This document shows positions 1 to 12,057 of a stretch of DNA of 64,000 nucleotides, piece after piece. How positions within the stretch are numbered: position 1 is the stretch's first letter; every line of letters starts with the position of its first letter. The notes under the pieces are model-generated. The model saw only the letters and a list, made by a program, of their open reading frames with translations, searched no databases and was not told where the DNA came from. The translations under genes were made by a program, and so were the position numbers. This DNA comes from Streptomyces sp. HM190 (GTDB taxonomy: Bacteria > Actinomycetota > Actinomycetes > Streptomycetales > Streptomycetaceae). The stretch lies in the NCBI RefSeq assembly GCF_009857135.1, contig NZ_CP047318.1:1426001-1490000 (forward strand), read 5' to 3'.

Positions 1-53
1 CCCGACCTGACCGACGCGCACCGCGGCTCGTCGGCGTACGCGTCCATCACACA

Positions 54-88
54 CCACAGGCCCGACAGTCGCGCTGCCGGGCCTGTGG
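54..88 (-). terminator. Hairpin terminator downstream of rpoZ
   Basis: An inverted repeat has 11-base perfect arms at 54-64 and 78-88, with a short inner stem (CAG/CTG) inside the 13-base spacer. It lies just after the rpoZ stop codon in the minus direction, where a transcription terminator for the gmk-rpoZ unit would be expected. No gene is visible in bases 1-53. Confidence 0.65.
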
Positions 89-143
89 AAAAACCTACCG
101 CGGTCCTCGGATATGACGATCCGAGGAATCCGTCGTGTGCTGC

Positions 144-413
144 TTACGCGGGGCCGTCGACGGCCTCGGACGTGAGCAGCCCCGCGTTGATCTCGCGCAG
201 GGCGATCGAGAGCGGCTTCTCGTGGACGTGCGTGTCGACGAGGGGACCGACGTACTCGAGGAGGCCCTCGCCGAGCTGCGAGTAGTACGCGTTGATCTGG
301 CGGGCACGCTTGGCCGCGTAGATCACGAGGCTGTACTTCGAGTCGGTGGCCTCGAGGAGCTCGTCGATCGGCGGGTTGATGATGCCCTCGGGCGCGGAGA
401 TGGAAGAGGACAC
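144..413 (-). CDS. rpoZ: DNA-directed RNA polymerase omega subunit
   Basis: This 89-residue protein is the omega subunit, which helps assemble and stabilise the beta-prime subunit of RNA polymerase. The N-terminal half has the family signature ([19 protein letters not shown]) followed by the AAKRARQIN segment that contacts beta-prime, and the length is typical of actinobacterial omega. The start is GTG at 413, preceded by a GGAAGG ribosome-binding site at normal spacing. It follows gmk by 61 bases on the same strand. The mihF-gmk-rpoZ order is the one known from mycobacteria and streptomycetes, where coaBC and metK usually follow; those would lie outside the window. Confidence 0.95.
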   Translation of the reverse strand: MSSSISAPEGIINPPIDELLEATDSKYSLVIYAAKRARQINAYYSQLGEGLLEYVGPLVDTHVHEKPLSIALREINAGLLTSEAVDGPA

Positions 414-474
414 GCTCTACCTTCCGATGGATGGGAAAGATTTCAGTGTACTGGTCGTGCAGGGGCCACGACGA

Positions 475-1068
475 TCACACAACGTCCATCAAGGCTAGCA
501 GCTCGCGGGCCACGTCCTCGACGGAGGTGTTGACCAGGGTGACGTCGAACTCCGGCTCGGCCGCGAGTTCGACCTTGGCGGCGTCCAGGCGGCGTTCGAT
601 CACCTCGGGCGGTTCGGTGCCCCGGCCGGTGAGCCGGCGGACCAGCTCGTCCCAGGAGGGCGGGGCCAGGAACACCAGCTGGGCGTCGGACATGGTCTCG
701 CGGACCTGACGGGCGCCCTGGAGGTCGATCTCCAGCAGGACCGGCTCGCCGCGCTCCAGGCGTTCGAGCACGGCGCCCCGCGGGGTGCCGTAGCGGTTGC
801 CTGCGAACTCGGCCCACTCCAGCAGCTCGCCGTTGGCGATCAGCTTGTCCATCTCGTCGTCGGAGACGAAGAAGTAGTGGACGCCGTCCTTCTCACCGGG
901 GCGGGGCCTGCGGGTCGTCGCCGACACCGAGAGCCAGACCTCGGGGTGTGCCTTGCGCATATGGGCGACGACCGTGCTCTTGCCGACCCCCGAGGGGCCG
1001 GAGAGCACGGTCAGCCGCGGACGTACGTCCGGGGGCTCGGGGGTCGTCCCCCGGAATGTTGCAGCCAT
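475..1068 (-). CDS. gmk: Guanylate kinase
   Basis: This 197-residue cytoplasmic enzyme phosphorylates GMP to GDP with ATP. The P-loop ([11 protein letters not shown]) is near residues 22-32. The GMP-binding region follows, with [13 protein letters not shown], then VHYFF and GNRYGTP. The segment [12 protein letters not shown] holds the Walker B-type strand. The length is normal for the family. It lies between mihF (57 bases upstream) and rpoZ, a gene order shared with mycobacteria, and probably shares their transcript. Supplying GDP next to an RNA polymerase subunit gene is common in bacteria. The start is the ATG at 1068. Confidence 0.96.
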   Translation of the reverse strand: MAATFRGTTPEPPDVRPRLTVLSGPSGVGKSTVVAHMRKAHPEVWLSVSATTRRPRPGEKDGVHYFFVSDDEMDKLIANGELLEWAEFAGNRYGTPRGAVLERLERGEPVLLEIDLQGARQVRETMSDAQLVFLAPPSWDELVRRLTGRGTEPPEVIERRLDAAKVELAAEPEFDVTLVNTSVEDVARELLALMDVV

Positions 1069-1125
1069 GCAGCGATTATTCCAGCAATCCCGGAGTGCCC
1101 GGGACTCCCTGCCCGCAGGACCGGG

Positions 1126-1449
1126 TCAGGAACCGGTGCTGCCGAACTCACGCTCCAGGGATGCGATCTGGTTGGAGCCGAGGCCGCGCACACGACGGCT
1201 CTCGGAGATGCCGAGTCGCTCCATGATCTGCTTGGCGCGGACCTTGCCCACGCCGGGCAGCGACTCAAGGAGGGCGGAGACCTTCATCTTGCCGATGACG
1301 TCGTTCTCCTGGCCCTGCTTGATGACCTCGTGCAGGGAGGCGCCGGAGTGCTTGAGTCGATTCTTGACCTCGGCCCGCTCCCGGCGAGCCGCGGCGGCCT
1401 TTTCGAGCGCGGCTGCGCGCTGTTCAGGGGTAAGGGGCGGAAGAGCCAC
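1126..1449 (-). CDS. mihF: Actinobacterial integration host factor (sIHF/mIHF), nucleoid-associated protein
   Basis: This 107-residue protein matches the actinobacterial integration host factor family, which is unrelated to enterobacterial IHF. It binds DNA without clear sequence preference, bends it and affects chromosome compaction and supercoiling. The N-terminal helix (LTPEQRAAALEKAAAARRER) is followed by a helix-two-turns-helix DNA-binding region with the motif ESLPGVGKVRAKQIMERLGI, then RRVRGLGSNQ. The likely start is GTG at 1449, preceded by GAGGTGA. A longer frame to 1512 exists but adds residues absent from the family. It lies between pyrF and gmk, as in other streptomycetes and mycobacteria. 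A promoter in the AT-richer gap upstream is likely. Confidence 0.93.
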   Translation of the reverse strand: MALPPLTPEQRAAALEKAAAARRERAEVKNRLKHSGASLHEVIKQGQENDVIGKMKVSALLESLPGVGKVRAKQIMERLGISESRRVRGLGSNQIASLEREFGSTGS

Positions 1450-1649
1450 GCCTACGTCACCTCGGATGTCGAACTGTCGGATACGGACCGGTGAGGAACC
1501 TAGTCGCCCCACACCAGGGGAGTACGAGCAACACGCCTGCCCGTTCTCCCCCTACTGCCTGGAGGGCGTGGGAGGTGCCCTCACTCGTCGGAGACTAGCG
1601 GCCAACTCCGCCAGAGTCAGCGAGAACAGCGGAAAAGTCCTGGTCAGCC

Positions 1650-1712
1650 TCCCTGGAGTCGGACATAAGACGCATATCTCCCCGGATTTGAGAATGTATT
1701 CAGACTCAAGTC
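1650..1712 (-). promoter_or_regulatory. AT-rich palindromic stretch, candidate mihF promoter region
   Basis: The 299-base gap between pyrF and mihF holds an island clearly richer in A/T than its surroundings. At 1688-1709 there is a TTGAG/CTCAA inverted repeat enclosing a smaller GAAT/ATTC one. A 62-codon frame crosses this stretch on the minus strand, but it uses AAA, ATA and TTA codons that are rare in Streptomyces, so I read it as regulatory rather than coding. I cannot assign a convincing -35/-10 pair. Confidence 0.35.
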
Positions 1713-1748
1713 GTCCGTCGAGCGCCGCCGGAGCACTCATCGGAGGTC

Positions 1749-2597
1749 TCAGGCGGCCTCCACGGCGTCCCTGATCTCGTCCGCGAAACGATCCGAGGCG
1801 TCACGCAGCGCGACGACATCGGGACCGTGACGAAGAACACCCCGGCTGACATTGGGCACCACATGGCGCACGGCCGCCCCGAACACCGCCGGGAGATCGG
1901 ACGGGGTGGCCCCCTGCGCCCCGATGCCCGGCGCGAGGAGAGGTCCGTTGATCCGAAGGTCGTACGACGAGAGGTCGCCGAGCGTGGCGCCGACGACGGC
2001 GCCGAAGGACCCCATGGGCTCCTCCCCCGCGTTCTCGGCGGCCAGGTGCGCCAGCATCGTCGCCCCGACGTCCCGTCCCGCGGCGTCCTGCGTGCGCACG
2101 GCGTGCTGGACCTCGCCGCCCTCCGGGTTGGAGGTCAGCGCCAGTACGAACAGCCCGGCGCCGTTCTCGCGTGCCAGGTCCACGGCCGGCTTCAGGGAGC
2201 CGTAGCCGAGGTAGGGCGAGACCGTCAGCGCGTCCGAGAACAGGGGCGCGTCCTTGTGCAGGAAGGTCTCGGCGTACGCGGCCATGGTGGAGCCGATGTC
2301 GCCGCGCTTGGCGTCCATGACGACCAGCGCGCCGGCCGCCCGCGCCTCCTCGACCGACTTCTCCAGGACGGCGATGCCGCGCGAGCCGAAGCGCTCGAAG
2401 AACGCGCTCTGGGGCTTGAGGACCGCCACCCGGCCCGCGAGCGCCTCGACGACCGTACGGCTGAAGCGCTCCAGGCCCGCGACGTCGTCGTTCAGGCCCC
2501 AGGCGGTGAGCAGGGCGGAGTGCGGGTCGATCCCGACGCAGAGCGGGCCGCGTTCGTCCATGGCGTGGCGCAGTCGCGCGCCGAAGGGCTCGGTCAT
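1749..2597 (-). CDS. pyrF: Orotidine 5'-phosphate decarboxylase (actinobacterial type)
   Basis: This 282-residue enzyme decarboxylates OMP to UMP, the last step of de novo pyrimidine synthesis. It has the mycobacterial-type layout: substrate-binding LCVGIDPH near the start and the catalytic DAKRGDIGSTMAAYA segment near residue 95. The C-terminal half holds TSNPEGGEVQ and the phosphate-binding PGIGAQG. The start is ATG at 2597, overlapping the pyrD stop as ATGA, so translation is probably coupled to pyrD. The same frame stays open much further upstream through pyrD, but that is only a high-GC shadow. It is the last gene of the pyr cluster before mihF. Confidence 0.95.
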   Translation of the reverse strand: MTEPFGARLRHAMDERGPLCVGIDPHSALLTAWGLNDDVAGLERFSRTVVEALAGRVAVLKPQSAFFERFGSRGIAVLEKSVEEARAAGALVVMDAKRGDIGSTMAAYAETFLHKDAPLFSDALTVSPYLGYGSLKPAVDLARENGAGLFVLALTSNPEGGEVQHAVRTQDAAGRDVGATMLAHLAAENAGEEPMGSFGAVVGATLGDLSSYDLRINGPLLAPGIGAQGATPSDLPAVFGAAVRHVVPNVSRGVLRHGPDVVALRDASDRFADEIRDAVEAA

Positions 2598-3703
2598 GCC
2601 GTCTTCTTCCTCACGTCGGCGCCGACCGCGTCGGCGAGGGTGGCGTACGGGCTGGTGCGCAGGCGGGCGGCGAGACCCTTGTGGACGGCGCGCGCCCAGA
2701 AGGGGCCCTGGTAGACGAAGGCGCTGTAGCCCTGGACGAGGGTGGCGCCGGCGAGGATGCGCTGCCAGGCGTCCTCGGCGTTCTCGATGCCGCCGACGCC
2801 CACCAGGGTGATCCGGTCGCCCACGCGCGCGTAGAGGCGGCGCAGGACCGCCAGGGAACGGGCCTTCAGGGGGGCGCCGGAGAGCCCGCCGGTCTCCTTG
2901 ACGAGGGAGGGTTCGGAGGTCAGACCGAGTCCCTCGCGCGCGATGGTGGTATTGGTGGCGATGATCCCGTCCAGGCCCAGCTCCACGGCGAGGTCGGCGA
3001 CGGCGTCGATGTCCTCGTCGGCGAGGTCGGGGGCGATCTTCACCAGCAGGGGCACCCGGCGGGTGCGCACCGTGCGGTCGGCGGCCTCGCGGACGGCGGT
3101 CAGCAGGGGCCGCAGCGCCTCGGTGGCCTGGAGGTTGCGCAGACCGGGCGTGTTGGGCGAGGAGACGTTCACGACGAGGTAGTCGGCGTACGGGGCGAGG
3201 CGCTCGGTGGACTTCACGTAGTCCGCGGCGGCCTCCTCCTCGGGGACGATCTTGGTCTTGCCGATGTTGACGCCCACGACCGTCCTGAAGACGGGGTTGC
3301 GGGAGGCCAGGCGGGCGGCGACGGCCAGGGAGCCCTCGTTGTTGAAGCCCATGCGGTTGATCAGCGCCCGGTCGTCGACCAGGCGGAACAGCCGCTTCCT
3401 GGGGTTGCCGGGCTGCGCCTCGCCCGTCACGGTGCCGATCTCGACGTGGTCGAAGCCCAGCATCGACATCCCGTCGACGGCGACGGCGTTCTTGTCGAAG
3501 CCGGCGGCCAGCCCGAACGGGCCGTGCATGCGCAGGCCGAACGCCTCCGTGCGCAGTTCCTCGTGGCGGGGCGCGAGCGCGGCCGCGAGGAAGGTGCGCA
3601 GCACGGGGACGCGTGCGGCGAGGCGGATCCATCGGAAGGCCAGGTAGTGCGCCTCCTCGGGGTCCATCCGGGTGAAAACCAGACGGAAGAACAGCTTGTA
3701 CAT
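2594..3703 (-). CDS. pyrD: Dihydroorotate dehydrogenase (quinone), class 2
   Basis: This 369-residue FMN enzyme oxidises dihydroorotate to orotate and passes electrons to membrane quinone. The N-terminal helical extension (about residues 1-45, [20 protein letters not shown]) is the membrane-associating domain that marks class 2. The barrel follows, with [10 protein letters not shown], the RMGFNNEG loop and the catalytic-serine motif [15 protein letters not shown]-terminal FMN phosphate-binding segments are LVGVGGI and [17 protein letters not shown] ribosome-binding site lies 7-8 bases before the ATG. A strong terminator and short repeats separate it from carB, so pyrD-pyrF may be partly uncoupled from the rest of the pyr operon. 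Confidence 0.96.
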   Translation of the reverse strand: MYKLFFRLVFTRMDPEEAHYLAFRWIRLAARVPVLRTFLAAALAPRHEELRTEAFGLRMHGPFGLAAGFDKNAVAVDGMSMLGFDHVEIGTVTGEAQPGNPRKRLFRLVDDRALINRMGFNNEGSLAVAARLASRNPVFRTVVGVNIGKTKIVPEEEAAADYVKSTERLAPYADYLVVNVSSPNTPGLRNLQATEALRPLLTAVREAADRTVRTRRVPLLVKIAPDLADEDIDAVADLAVELGLDGIIATNTTIAREGLGLTSEPSLVKETGGLSGAPLKARSLAVLRRLYARVGDRITLVGVGGIENAEDAWQRILAGATLVQGYSAFVYQGPFWARAVHKGLAARLRTSPYATLADAVGADVRKKTA

Positions 3704-3709
3704 CTCGAA

Positions 3710-3784
3710 GTCCTCGGGTCCTCAGTCCTCATGAGGAGCGGACGTCCTCATGGCGGGTGTCCTCAAGAAGAGGGGGTGTCCTCA
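3710..3784. repeat. Cluster of short direct repeats (GTCCTCA) before pyrD
   Basis: The heptamer GTCCTCA occurs at 3718, 3725, 3744, 3759 and 3778, with a GTCCTCG variant at 3710. The last two lie in an approximately 19-base imperfect tandem unit (GTCCTCAAGAAGAGGGGGT, then a copy with ATG for AAG). The array fills most of the carB-pyrD gap and leads straight into the hairpin at 3789-3818. On the pyrD-sense strand the unit reads TGAGGAC, which resembles a ribosome-binding site. Confidence 0.7.
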
Positions 3785-3788
3785 TGAA

Positions 3789-3818
3789 GAGGGGGACACC
3801 GTTTCCGGTGTCCCCCTC
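3789..3818 (-). terminator. Perfect hairpin terminator after carB
   Basis: Thirteen-base perfect arms (3789-3801 and 3806-3818) flank a 4-base loop, eight bases beyond the carB stop codon. In the minus direction it would end or attenuate the carA-carB transcript before pyrD. No clear U tract follows, as is usual in Streptomyces. Confidence 0.8.
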
Positions 3819-3825
3819 AGGGCTG

Positions 3826-7126
<3,301 letters not shown>

Positions 7127-7134
<8 letters not shown>

Positions 7135-8269
7135 GCTGGCCCTCCATCAGGGATACGAAGCGGTCGAACAGGTAGGCGGCGTCGTGCGGGCCGGCTGCCG
7201 CTTCGGGGTGGTACTGGACGCTGAAAGCCGGGCGGTCGAGGAGCTGGAGCCCTTCGACCACGTTGTCGTTGAGGCACACGTGGGAGACCTCGGCGCGGCC
7301 GTAGGGGGTCTCGGAGACCTTGTCGAGCGGGGCGTCGACGGCGAAGCCGTGGTTGTGCGCGGTGACCTCGACCTTGCCGGTCGTACGGTCCTGCACCGGC
7401 TGGTTGATGCCGCGGTGGCCGTACTTCAGCTTGTAGGTGCCGAAGCCCAGGGCGCGGCCGAGGATCTGGTTGCCGAAGCAGATGCCGAACAGCGGGGTGC
7501 CGCGCTCCAGGACCGTCCGCATGACGGAGACCGGGTGGTCGGCGGTGGCCGGGTCGCCGGGGCCGTTGGAGAAGAACACGCCGTCGGGGTTGACGGCGTA
7601 CACCTCCTCGGCGGTCGCCGTCGCCGGGAGGACGTGCACCTCGATGCCGCGCTCGGCCATGCGGTGCGGGGTCATGCCCTTGATGCCGAGGTCGACGGCG
7701 GCGACGGTGAACTTCTTCTCACCGATCGCGGGGACGACGTACGGCTCCTTGGTGGCGACCTCCGCGGAGAGGTCGGCGCCCTTCATCTCGGGGGCCTGGC
7801 GGACCTCGGCGAGCATGGTGCCCTCGTCGGGCAGGGCGTTGCCGGAGAAGATGCCGACCCGCATGGCGCCGCGTTCGCGCAGGTGGCGGGTGAGGGCGCG
7901 GGTGTCGACGCCGCTGATGCCGACGACGCCCTGCTGGGCCAGTTCCGCGTCGAGGGTGCGCCGGGAGCGCCAGTTGGAGGGAACGCGCGCGGGGTCGCGT
8001 ACGACGTAGCCCGCGACCCAGATCCGCTGCGACTCGGGGTCCTCGTCGTTGACACCGGTGTTGCCGACGTGCGGGGCGGTCATCACGACGACCTGGCGGT
8101 GGTACGACGGGTCGGTGAGGGTCTCCTGGTAGCCGGTCATGCCGGTGGAGAACACGGCCTCGCCGAAGGTCACCCCCACGGCCCCGTAGGCGCGGCCGCG
8201 GAACATCCGGCCGTCCTCCAGGACGAGTACCGCGGGAACCTTGGTGGCTCCCCTAGTGGAGGTCGTCAT
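7127..8269 (-). CDS. carA: Carbamoyl-phosphate synthase small subunit (glutamine amidotransferase)
   Basis: This 380-residue subunit hydrolyses glutamine and passes ammonia to CarB. The N-terminal CPSase small-chain domain ([16 protein letters not shown] to [18 protein letters not shown]) is followed by a class I glutamine amidotransferase domain. The nucleophile cysteine is in [16 protein letters not shown], and the His-Glu pair is in SVQYHPEA. The start is ATG at 8269, overlapping the stop of the small membrane-protein gene as ATGA; its own stop lies inside the carB start region. Both overlaps point to tight translational coupling, which suits a 1:1 heterodimer. Confidence 0.97.
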
Positions 8270-8832
8270 CGTGCGCCTTCCGTTTCCGTCTTCTTGATCA
8301 TCTGGTTCAGGGTCTCGACCCACTCGTTGTGCTCGGCCGCGTGGTCGGAGCGGAACCCGGAGTCGAGGAGCTTGTCGCCGTGGGCCCAGGTGACGACGAG
8401 CAGTCCGCCCTCGGTGAGGACCTTGCCGGCGATGCCCTTGTCGAGCCGGGCCTCGCGCAGCGCCTCGCGGGGGACGAAGAAGTCCGTCGCTCCGGGCCGT
8501 ACGACGTCCATGCCGGCGTCCGTGAGGGTGAGCTCGACCCGGCTGCGGGTGCCGAGGCCGTGCGCCACGATGCGGTCGAGCCACTGCCCGGCGGTCGTGG
8601 AGCCGTGGTAGCGGCCGCTCATCGTCAGTCTGGCCTCACCGGGCCGCTCCGGCACGGTGGGCAGCTCCGGCAGGTCGCTCTGGAGCGTGCCCCGCCACTT
8701 CCAGCCCTCGCGCATCAGCCAGTAGACGAGGGCGACGAAGAGGGCGAGTCCGACGACCCAGCCGATGCGTCCGGCCCAGTTGGTGACCTCGGCCGACTCC
8801 TTCTGTGCGGCCAGCAGCATTACAGGTGTCAC
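8266..8832 (-). CDS. Conserved membrane protein of the pyr operon, PH-like
   Basis: I do not recognise a proven function for this protein of about 188 residues. It has one N-terminal transmembrane helix (about residues 18-38, [20 protein letters not shown]), a short charged linker and a soluble alpha/beta domain with alternating strands, as in pleckstrin-homology-like folds. The likely start is GTG at 8832, which overlaps the pyrC stop as GTGA, and its stop overlaps carA as ATGA, so it is coupled on both sides. Mycobacteria carry a membrane protein at the same place (Rv1382, between pyrC and carA). That suggests a conserved link to pyrimidine synthesis, perhaps membrane tethering of the enzymes, but this is inference. 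Confidence 0.85.
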   Translation of the reverse strand: MTPVMLLAAQKESAEVTNWAGRIGWVVGLALFVALVYWLMREGWKWRGTLQSDLPELPTVPERPGEARLTMSGRYHGSTTAGQWLDRIVAHGLGTRSRVELTLTDAGMDVVRPGATDFFVPREALREARLDKGIAGKVLTEGGLLVVTWAHGDKLLDSGFRSDHAAEHNEWVETLNQMIKKTETEGAR

Positions 8833-10115
8833 GTGAGCTTCCCGTCGACGAGCGTGGCCTTGCCCCGCAGCCACGTGTGGGTGACACGGCCCGGCAGCTC
8901 GCGGCCCTCGTAGGGGGTGTTGCGGCTGCGCGAGGCGAAGCCCGCGGGGTCCACCGCACCACGGTATGCCGTGTCGACGAGCGTGAGGTTGGCGGGCTCA
9001 CCTGCCGAGACGGGACGGCCGTGACCGGCGGCCCGGCCGATGCGCGCGGGCGTGAACGACATGCGGTCCGCGACGCCCGCCCAGTCGAGCAGTCCGGTCT
9101 CGACCATCGTCTCCTGGACCACGGACAGGGCGGTCTCCAGGCCGACCATGCCCATGGCGGCCGCGGCCCACTCGCAGTCCTTGTCCTCGTGCGGGTGGGG
9201 GGCGTGGTCGGTGGCGACGATGTCGATCGTGCCGTCGGCGAGCGCCTCCCGCAGGGCCAGCACGTCGCGCTCGGTGCGCAGCGGCGGGTTGACCTTGTAG
9301 ACCGGGTTGTACGAGCGCACCAGTTCGTCGGTGAGGAGCAGGTGGTGCGGGGTGACCTCGGCGGTGACGTCGATGCCGCGGGACTTGGCCCAGCGGACGA
9401 TCTCGACGGACCCGGCGGTCGACAGGTGGCAGATGTGGACGCGGGACCCCACGTGCTCGGCGAGCAGCACGTCACGGGCGATGATCGACTCCTCGGCCAC
9501 CGCGGGCCAGCCGCCGAGGCCCAGTTCCGCGGAGACGACGCCCTCGTTCATCTGGGCGCCCTCGGTGAGCCGGGGCTCCTGGGCGTGCTGGGCGACGACC
9601 CCGCCGAAGGCCTTCACGTACTCCAGGGCGCGGCGCATGATCACCGCGTCGTGGACACACTTGCCGTCGTCGGAGAAGACGGTGACCCCGGCGGCCGACT
9701 CGTGCATGGCGCCCAGCTCGGCGAGCTTGTGCCCTTCGAGACCGACGGTGACGGCGCCGACGGGCTGGACGTCGCAGTAGCCGTGCTCCAGGCCGAGCCG
9801 GTAGACCTGCTCGACCACGCCGGCGGTGTCGGCGACCGGGAAGGTGTTGGCCATGGCGAACACGGCGGTGTAGCCGCCGGAGGCCGCCGCCCGGGTGCCG
9901 GTGAGGACCGTCTCGGAGTCCTCCCGGCCGGGCTCGCGCAGATGGGTGTGCAGGTCGACCAGCCCCGGCAGGAGGACCTTGCCGCCGGCCTCGACGACCT
10001 CGGCGCCGTCGGCGGACAGTCCGGCGCCCACCTCGGCGATGGTCTCGCCGTCGATCAGCACGTCCTGCGGCTCGCCGCCGAGCACCTTCGCACCACGGAT
10101 CAGGATCTTGCTCAT
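8829..10115 (-). CDS. pyrC: Dihydroorotase
   Basis: This 428-residue amidohydrolase cyclises carbamoyl aspartate to dihydroorotate, the third step of pyrimidine synthesis. The metal-binding motif DLHTHLREPGRED is near residue 58 and carries the HxH pair and substrate arginine. The bridging-lysine region is replaced, as in many class I enzymes, by an aspartate (FSDDGKCV). Later ligands lie in VAQHAQE, HICHLSTAGS and the C-terminal catalytic aspartate motif ATDHAPHPHEDK. Length and motifs fit the long class I type. It sits five bases after pyrB and overlaps the next gene's GTG start. Confidence 0.96.
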   Translation of the reverse strand: MSKILIRGAKVLGGEPQDVLIDGETIAEVGAGLSADGAEVVEAGGKVLLPGLVDLHTHLREPGREDSETVLTGTRAAASGGYTAVFAMANTFPVADTAGVVEQVYRLGLEHGYCDVQPVGAVTVGLEGHKLAELGAMHESAAGVTVFSDDGKCVHDAVIMRRALEYVKAFGGVVAQHAQEPRLTEGAQMNEGVVSAELGLGGWPAVAEESIIARDVLLAEHVGSRVHICHLSTAGSVEIVRWAKSRGIDVTAEVTPHHLLLTDELVRSYNPVYKVNPPLRTERDVLALREALADGTIDIVATDHAPHPHEDKDCEWAAAAMGMVGLETALSVVQETMVETGLLDWAGVADRMSFTPARIGRAAGHGRPVSAGEPANLTLVDTAYRGAVDPAGFASRSRNTPYEGRELPGRVTHTWLRGKATLVDGKLT

Positions 10116-10120
10116 CTGTC

Positions 10121-11149
10121 TTACTTCTCCTCGGCCGCGAAAGGGGTGTGCGCTGAGTGCTCGTTGGAAGGGTGGGCGACGGGCGGGCGGGTGTGGGTGA
10201 CGGCGGGCTCGTTGCCCCCGAGCAGCAGGTAGAGGACGGCCATGCGGATGGAGACGCCGTTGGCGACCTGCTCCACGACGGTGCAGCGGTCGGAGTCGGC
10301 GACCTCGGCGGTGATCTCCATGCCGCGGACCATCGGGCCGGGGTGCATCACGATGGCGTGCTCGGGCATCCGTGCCATGCGGTCGCCGTCGAGGCCGTAG
10401 CGCCGGGAGTACTCGCGCTCGGTGGGGAAGAACGCGGCGTGCATGCGCTCGCGCTGCACGCGCAGCATCATCACCGCGTCGGACTTGGGAAGCGTGCTGT
10501 CGAGGTCGTACGACACCTCGCAGGGCCAGGCCTCGATGCCGACCGGCAGCAGGGTGGGCGGCGCGACGAGGGTGACCTGGGCGCCGAGGGTGTGCAGCAG
10601 GTCGACGTTGGAGCGGGCGACGCGGCTGTGCAGGACGTCGCCGACGAGCGTGACGCGCTTGCCGGACAGGTCCTGGCCGAGGCCGGCGTCCCGGCCGACG
10701 AGCCGTCGGCGCATGGTGAAGGCGTCGAGCAGGGCCTGGGTGGGGTGCTGGTGGGTGCCGTCGCCCGCGTTGATGACGGCGGCGTCGATCCAGCCGGAGT
10801 TCGCCAGGCGGTACGGCGCTCCGGAGGCGCCGTGGCGGATGACGACGGCGTCGACACCCATGGCTTCGAGGGTCTGGGCGGTGTCCTTGAGGGACTCGCC
10901 CTTGGACACGCTCGATCCCTTGGCGGAGAAGTTGATCACATCCGCGGAGAGGCGCTTCTCGGCGGCCTCGAAGGAGATCCGGGTACGGGTGGAGTCCTCG
11001 AAGAACAGGTTGACGATCGTGCGGCCGCGCAGGGTCGGCAGCTTCTTGATCGGCCGGTCGGCGACCCTGGCCATCTCCTCGGCGGTGTCGAGGATCAGGA
11101 CGGCGTCGTCGCGGGTGAGGTCGGCGGCCGAGATGAGATGACGCTGCAT
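10121..11149 (-). CDS. pyrB: Aspartate carbamoyltransferase catalytic subunit
   Basis: This 342-residue transferase joins carbamoyl phosphate and aspartate, the committed step of pyrimidine synthesis. The carbamoyl-phosphate loop [13 protein letters not shown] is near residue 50. The 80s-type loop ([16 protein letters not shown]), [12 protein letters not shown] and the aspartate-side MHPGPMVRG are all present. The C-terminal 25 residues ([11 protein letters not shown] onward) are a low-complexity extension. No regulatory pyrI gene is nearby, so control is expected through PyrR at the head of the operon. A CGGAG ribosome-binding site precedes the ATG. The 127-base gap to pyrR shows no second PyrR-type hairpin. 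Confidence 0.96.
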   Translation of the reverse strand: MQRHLISAADLTRDDAVLILDTAEEMARVADRPIKKLPTLRGRTIVNLFFEDSTRTRISFEAAEKRLSADVINFSAKGSSVSKGESLKDTAQTLEAMGVDAVVIRHGASGAPYRLANSGWIDAAVINAGDGTHQHPTQALLDAFTMRRRLVGRDAGLGQDLSGKRVTLVGDVLHSRVARSNVDLLHTLGAQVTLVAPPTLLPVGIEAWPCEVSYDLDSTLPKSDAVMMLRVQRERMHAAFFPTEREYSRRYGLDGDRMARMPEHAIVMHPGPMVRGMEITAEVADSDRCTVVEQVANGVSIRMAVLYLLLGGNEPAVTHTRPPVAHPSNEHSAHTPFAAEEK

Positions 11150-11276
11150 CTGTCAGGCTCCGTAAAGGCGTTCGATGTCGGGAGGCGCGGCCCGGTCGGC
11201 CGGTGACAGCCGGGGGCGGGCAGGCGCGCGGGTGGGCGACGTGGGGCGCACGGCAGGGCCGTACGCCGGGTGGTCG

Positions 11277-11873
11277 CTACTGCTGCGCGCCCCGGGCGGC
11301 CGGCTTCGCGCCGAGCAGCACGGTGTCCCGACCGTCCTCCTCGGCGAGCTGGACCTTGACCGTCTCCCGCAGCGACGTGGGGAGGTTCTTGCCGACGTAG
11401 TCGGCGCGGATGGGCAGTTCGCGGTGGCCGCGGTCGACGAGCACCGCGAGCTGGACGGCGCGCGGGCGGCCGATGTCGTTGAGCGCGTCGAGCGCCGCGC
11501 GGATCGTGCGGCCGGAGAAGAGGACGTCGTCGACGAGGACGACGAGGCGGCCGTCGATCCCATCACCGGGGATCTCCGTGCGGGCGAGCGCACGCGGCGG
11601 GTGCATGCGCAGGTCGTCCCGGTACATGGTGATGTCGAGCGAGCCGACCGGGATCTTGCGGTCGGTGATCTCCGCCAGCTTGTCGGCGAGCCGCCGGGCC
11701 AGGAAGACGCCCCGGGTCGGGATGCCGAGGAGCACCACGTCGTCGGCGCCCTTGGCGCGTTCGACGATCTCGTGGGCGATGCGGGTCAGTACCCGCGCGA
11801 TGTCGGGGGCCTCGAGGACCGGCCTGGCATCGGACGGCTGCGGATCGTGTTGCGGATTTTCCTGCGTGTCCAT
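11277..11873 (-). CDS. pyrR: Bifunctional pyr operon regulator / uracil phosphoribosyltransferase
   Basis: This 198-residue protein is an RNA-binding regulator of pyr genes that also has uracil phosphoribosyltransferase activity. The PRPP-binding motif [18 protein letters not shown] is central (about residues 110-127), and [17 protein letters not shown] near the N-terminus is the conserved type I PRTase loop. Known PyrR proteins bind a hairpin in pyr mRNA leaders when UMP is high. A matching hairpin lies in this gene's own leader (11881-11920), and it contains the ribosome-binding site, so translational repression is likely. It is the first gene of the pyr operon and divergent from bldD. Confidence 0.96.
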   Translation of the reverse strand: MDTQENPQHDPQPSDARPVLEAPDIARVLTRIAHEIVERAKGADDVVLLGIPTRGVFLARRLADKLAEITDRKIPVGSLDITMYRDDLRMHPPRALARTEIPGDGIDGRLVVLVDDVLFSGRTIRAALDALNDIGRPRAVQLAVLVDRGHRELPIRADYVGKNLPTSLRETVKVQLAEEDGRDTVLLGAKPAARGAQQ

Positions 11874-11880
11874 ACGAAAC

Positions 11881-11920
11881 GGACCTCCTTCTCCGCCTCA
11901 CGGGACGGACTTTAAAGGAC
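11881..11920 (-). promoter_or_regulatory. PyrR-binding mRNA leader hairpin overlapping the pyrR ribosome-binding site
   Basis: Read on the minus strand from 11920, the leader contains CCTTTAAAGTCCG, the loop CCGTGA, then GGCGGAGAAGGAGG. TCCGTC pairs with GGCGGA (six pairs, one G-U) around the hexaloop, and a lower CCTT/AAGG stem follows across an internal bulge. This matches the known PyrR binding-loop architecture (upper stem, GNGAGG in the loop region, purine bulge, lower stem). The AAGGAGG at its 3' side is the pyrR Shine-Dalgarno sequence, 8-9 bases before the ATG. Repression of translation initiation, as described in mycobacteria, is therefore more likely than attenuation. A TACCGT hexamer at 11939-11944 could be the -10 box. 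Confidence 0.8.
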
Positions 11921-12027
11921 GTCGGATTTGCGCCATCCACGGTAGCAGGCCCGGGCAACGCCCCAGATCACCCCCCTGGCCCAAGGGAGAGCGTTTACCA
12001 CGGAAGCGTCGGTCCGGACCATTCGGC

Positions 12028-12057
12028 TTGACGGGGCAGAGTCACGCTGCGTAACCT
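12028..12057 (+). promoter_or_regulatory. Candidate bldD promoter
   Basis: TTGACG at 12028-12033 is a near-consensus -35 box. TAACCT at 12052-12057 is a plausible -10 with an 18-base spacer. The transcript would start about 28 bases before the bldD ATG. The two BldD-type boxes cover the -10 region, which suits autorepression. Assignment is by eye. Confidence 0.5.

Noticed and set aside
1552..1740. 62-codon minus-strand frame between pyrF and mihF
   Set aside because: It uses AAA, ATA and TTA codons rare in Streptomyces, has no clear ribosome-binding site and lies in an AT-rich regulatory-looking stretch.
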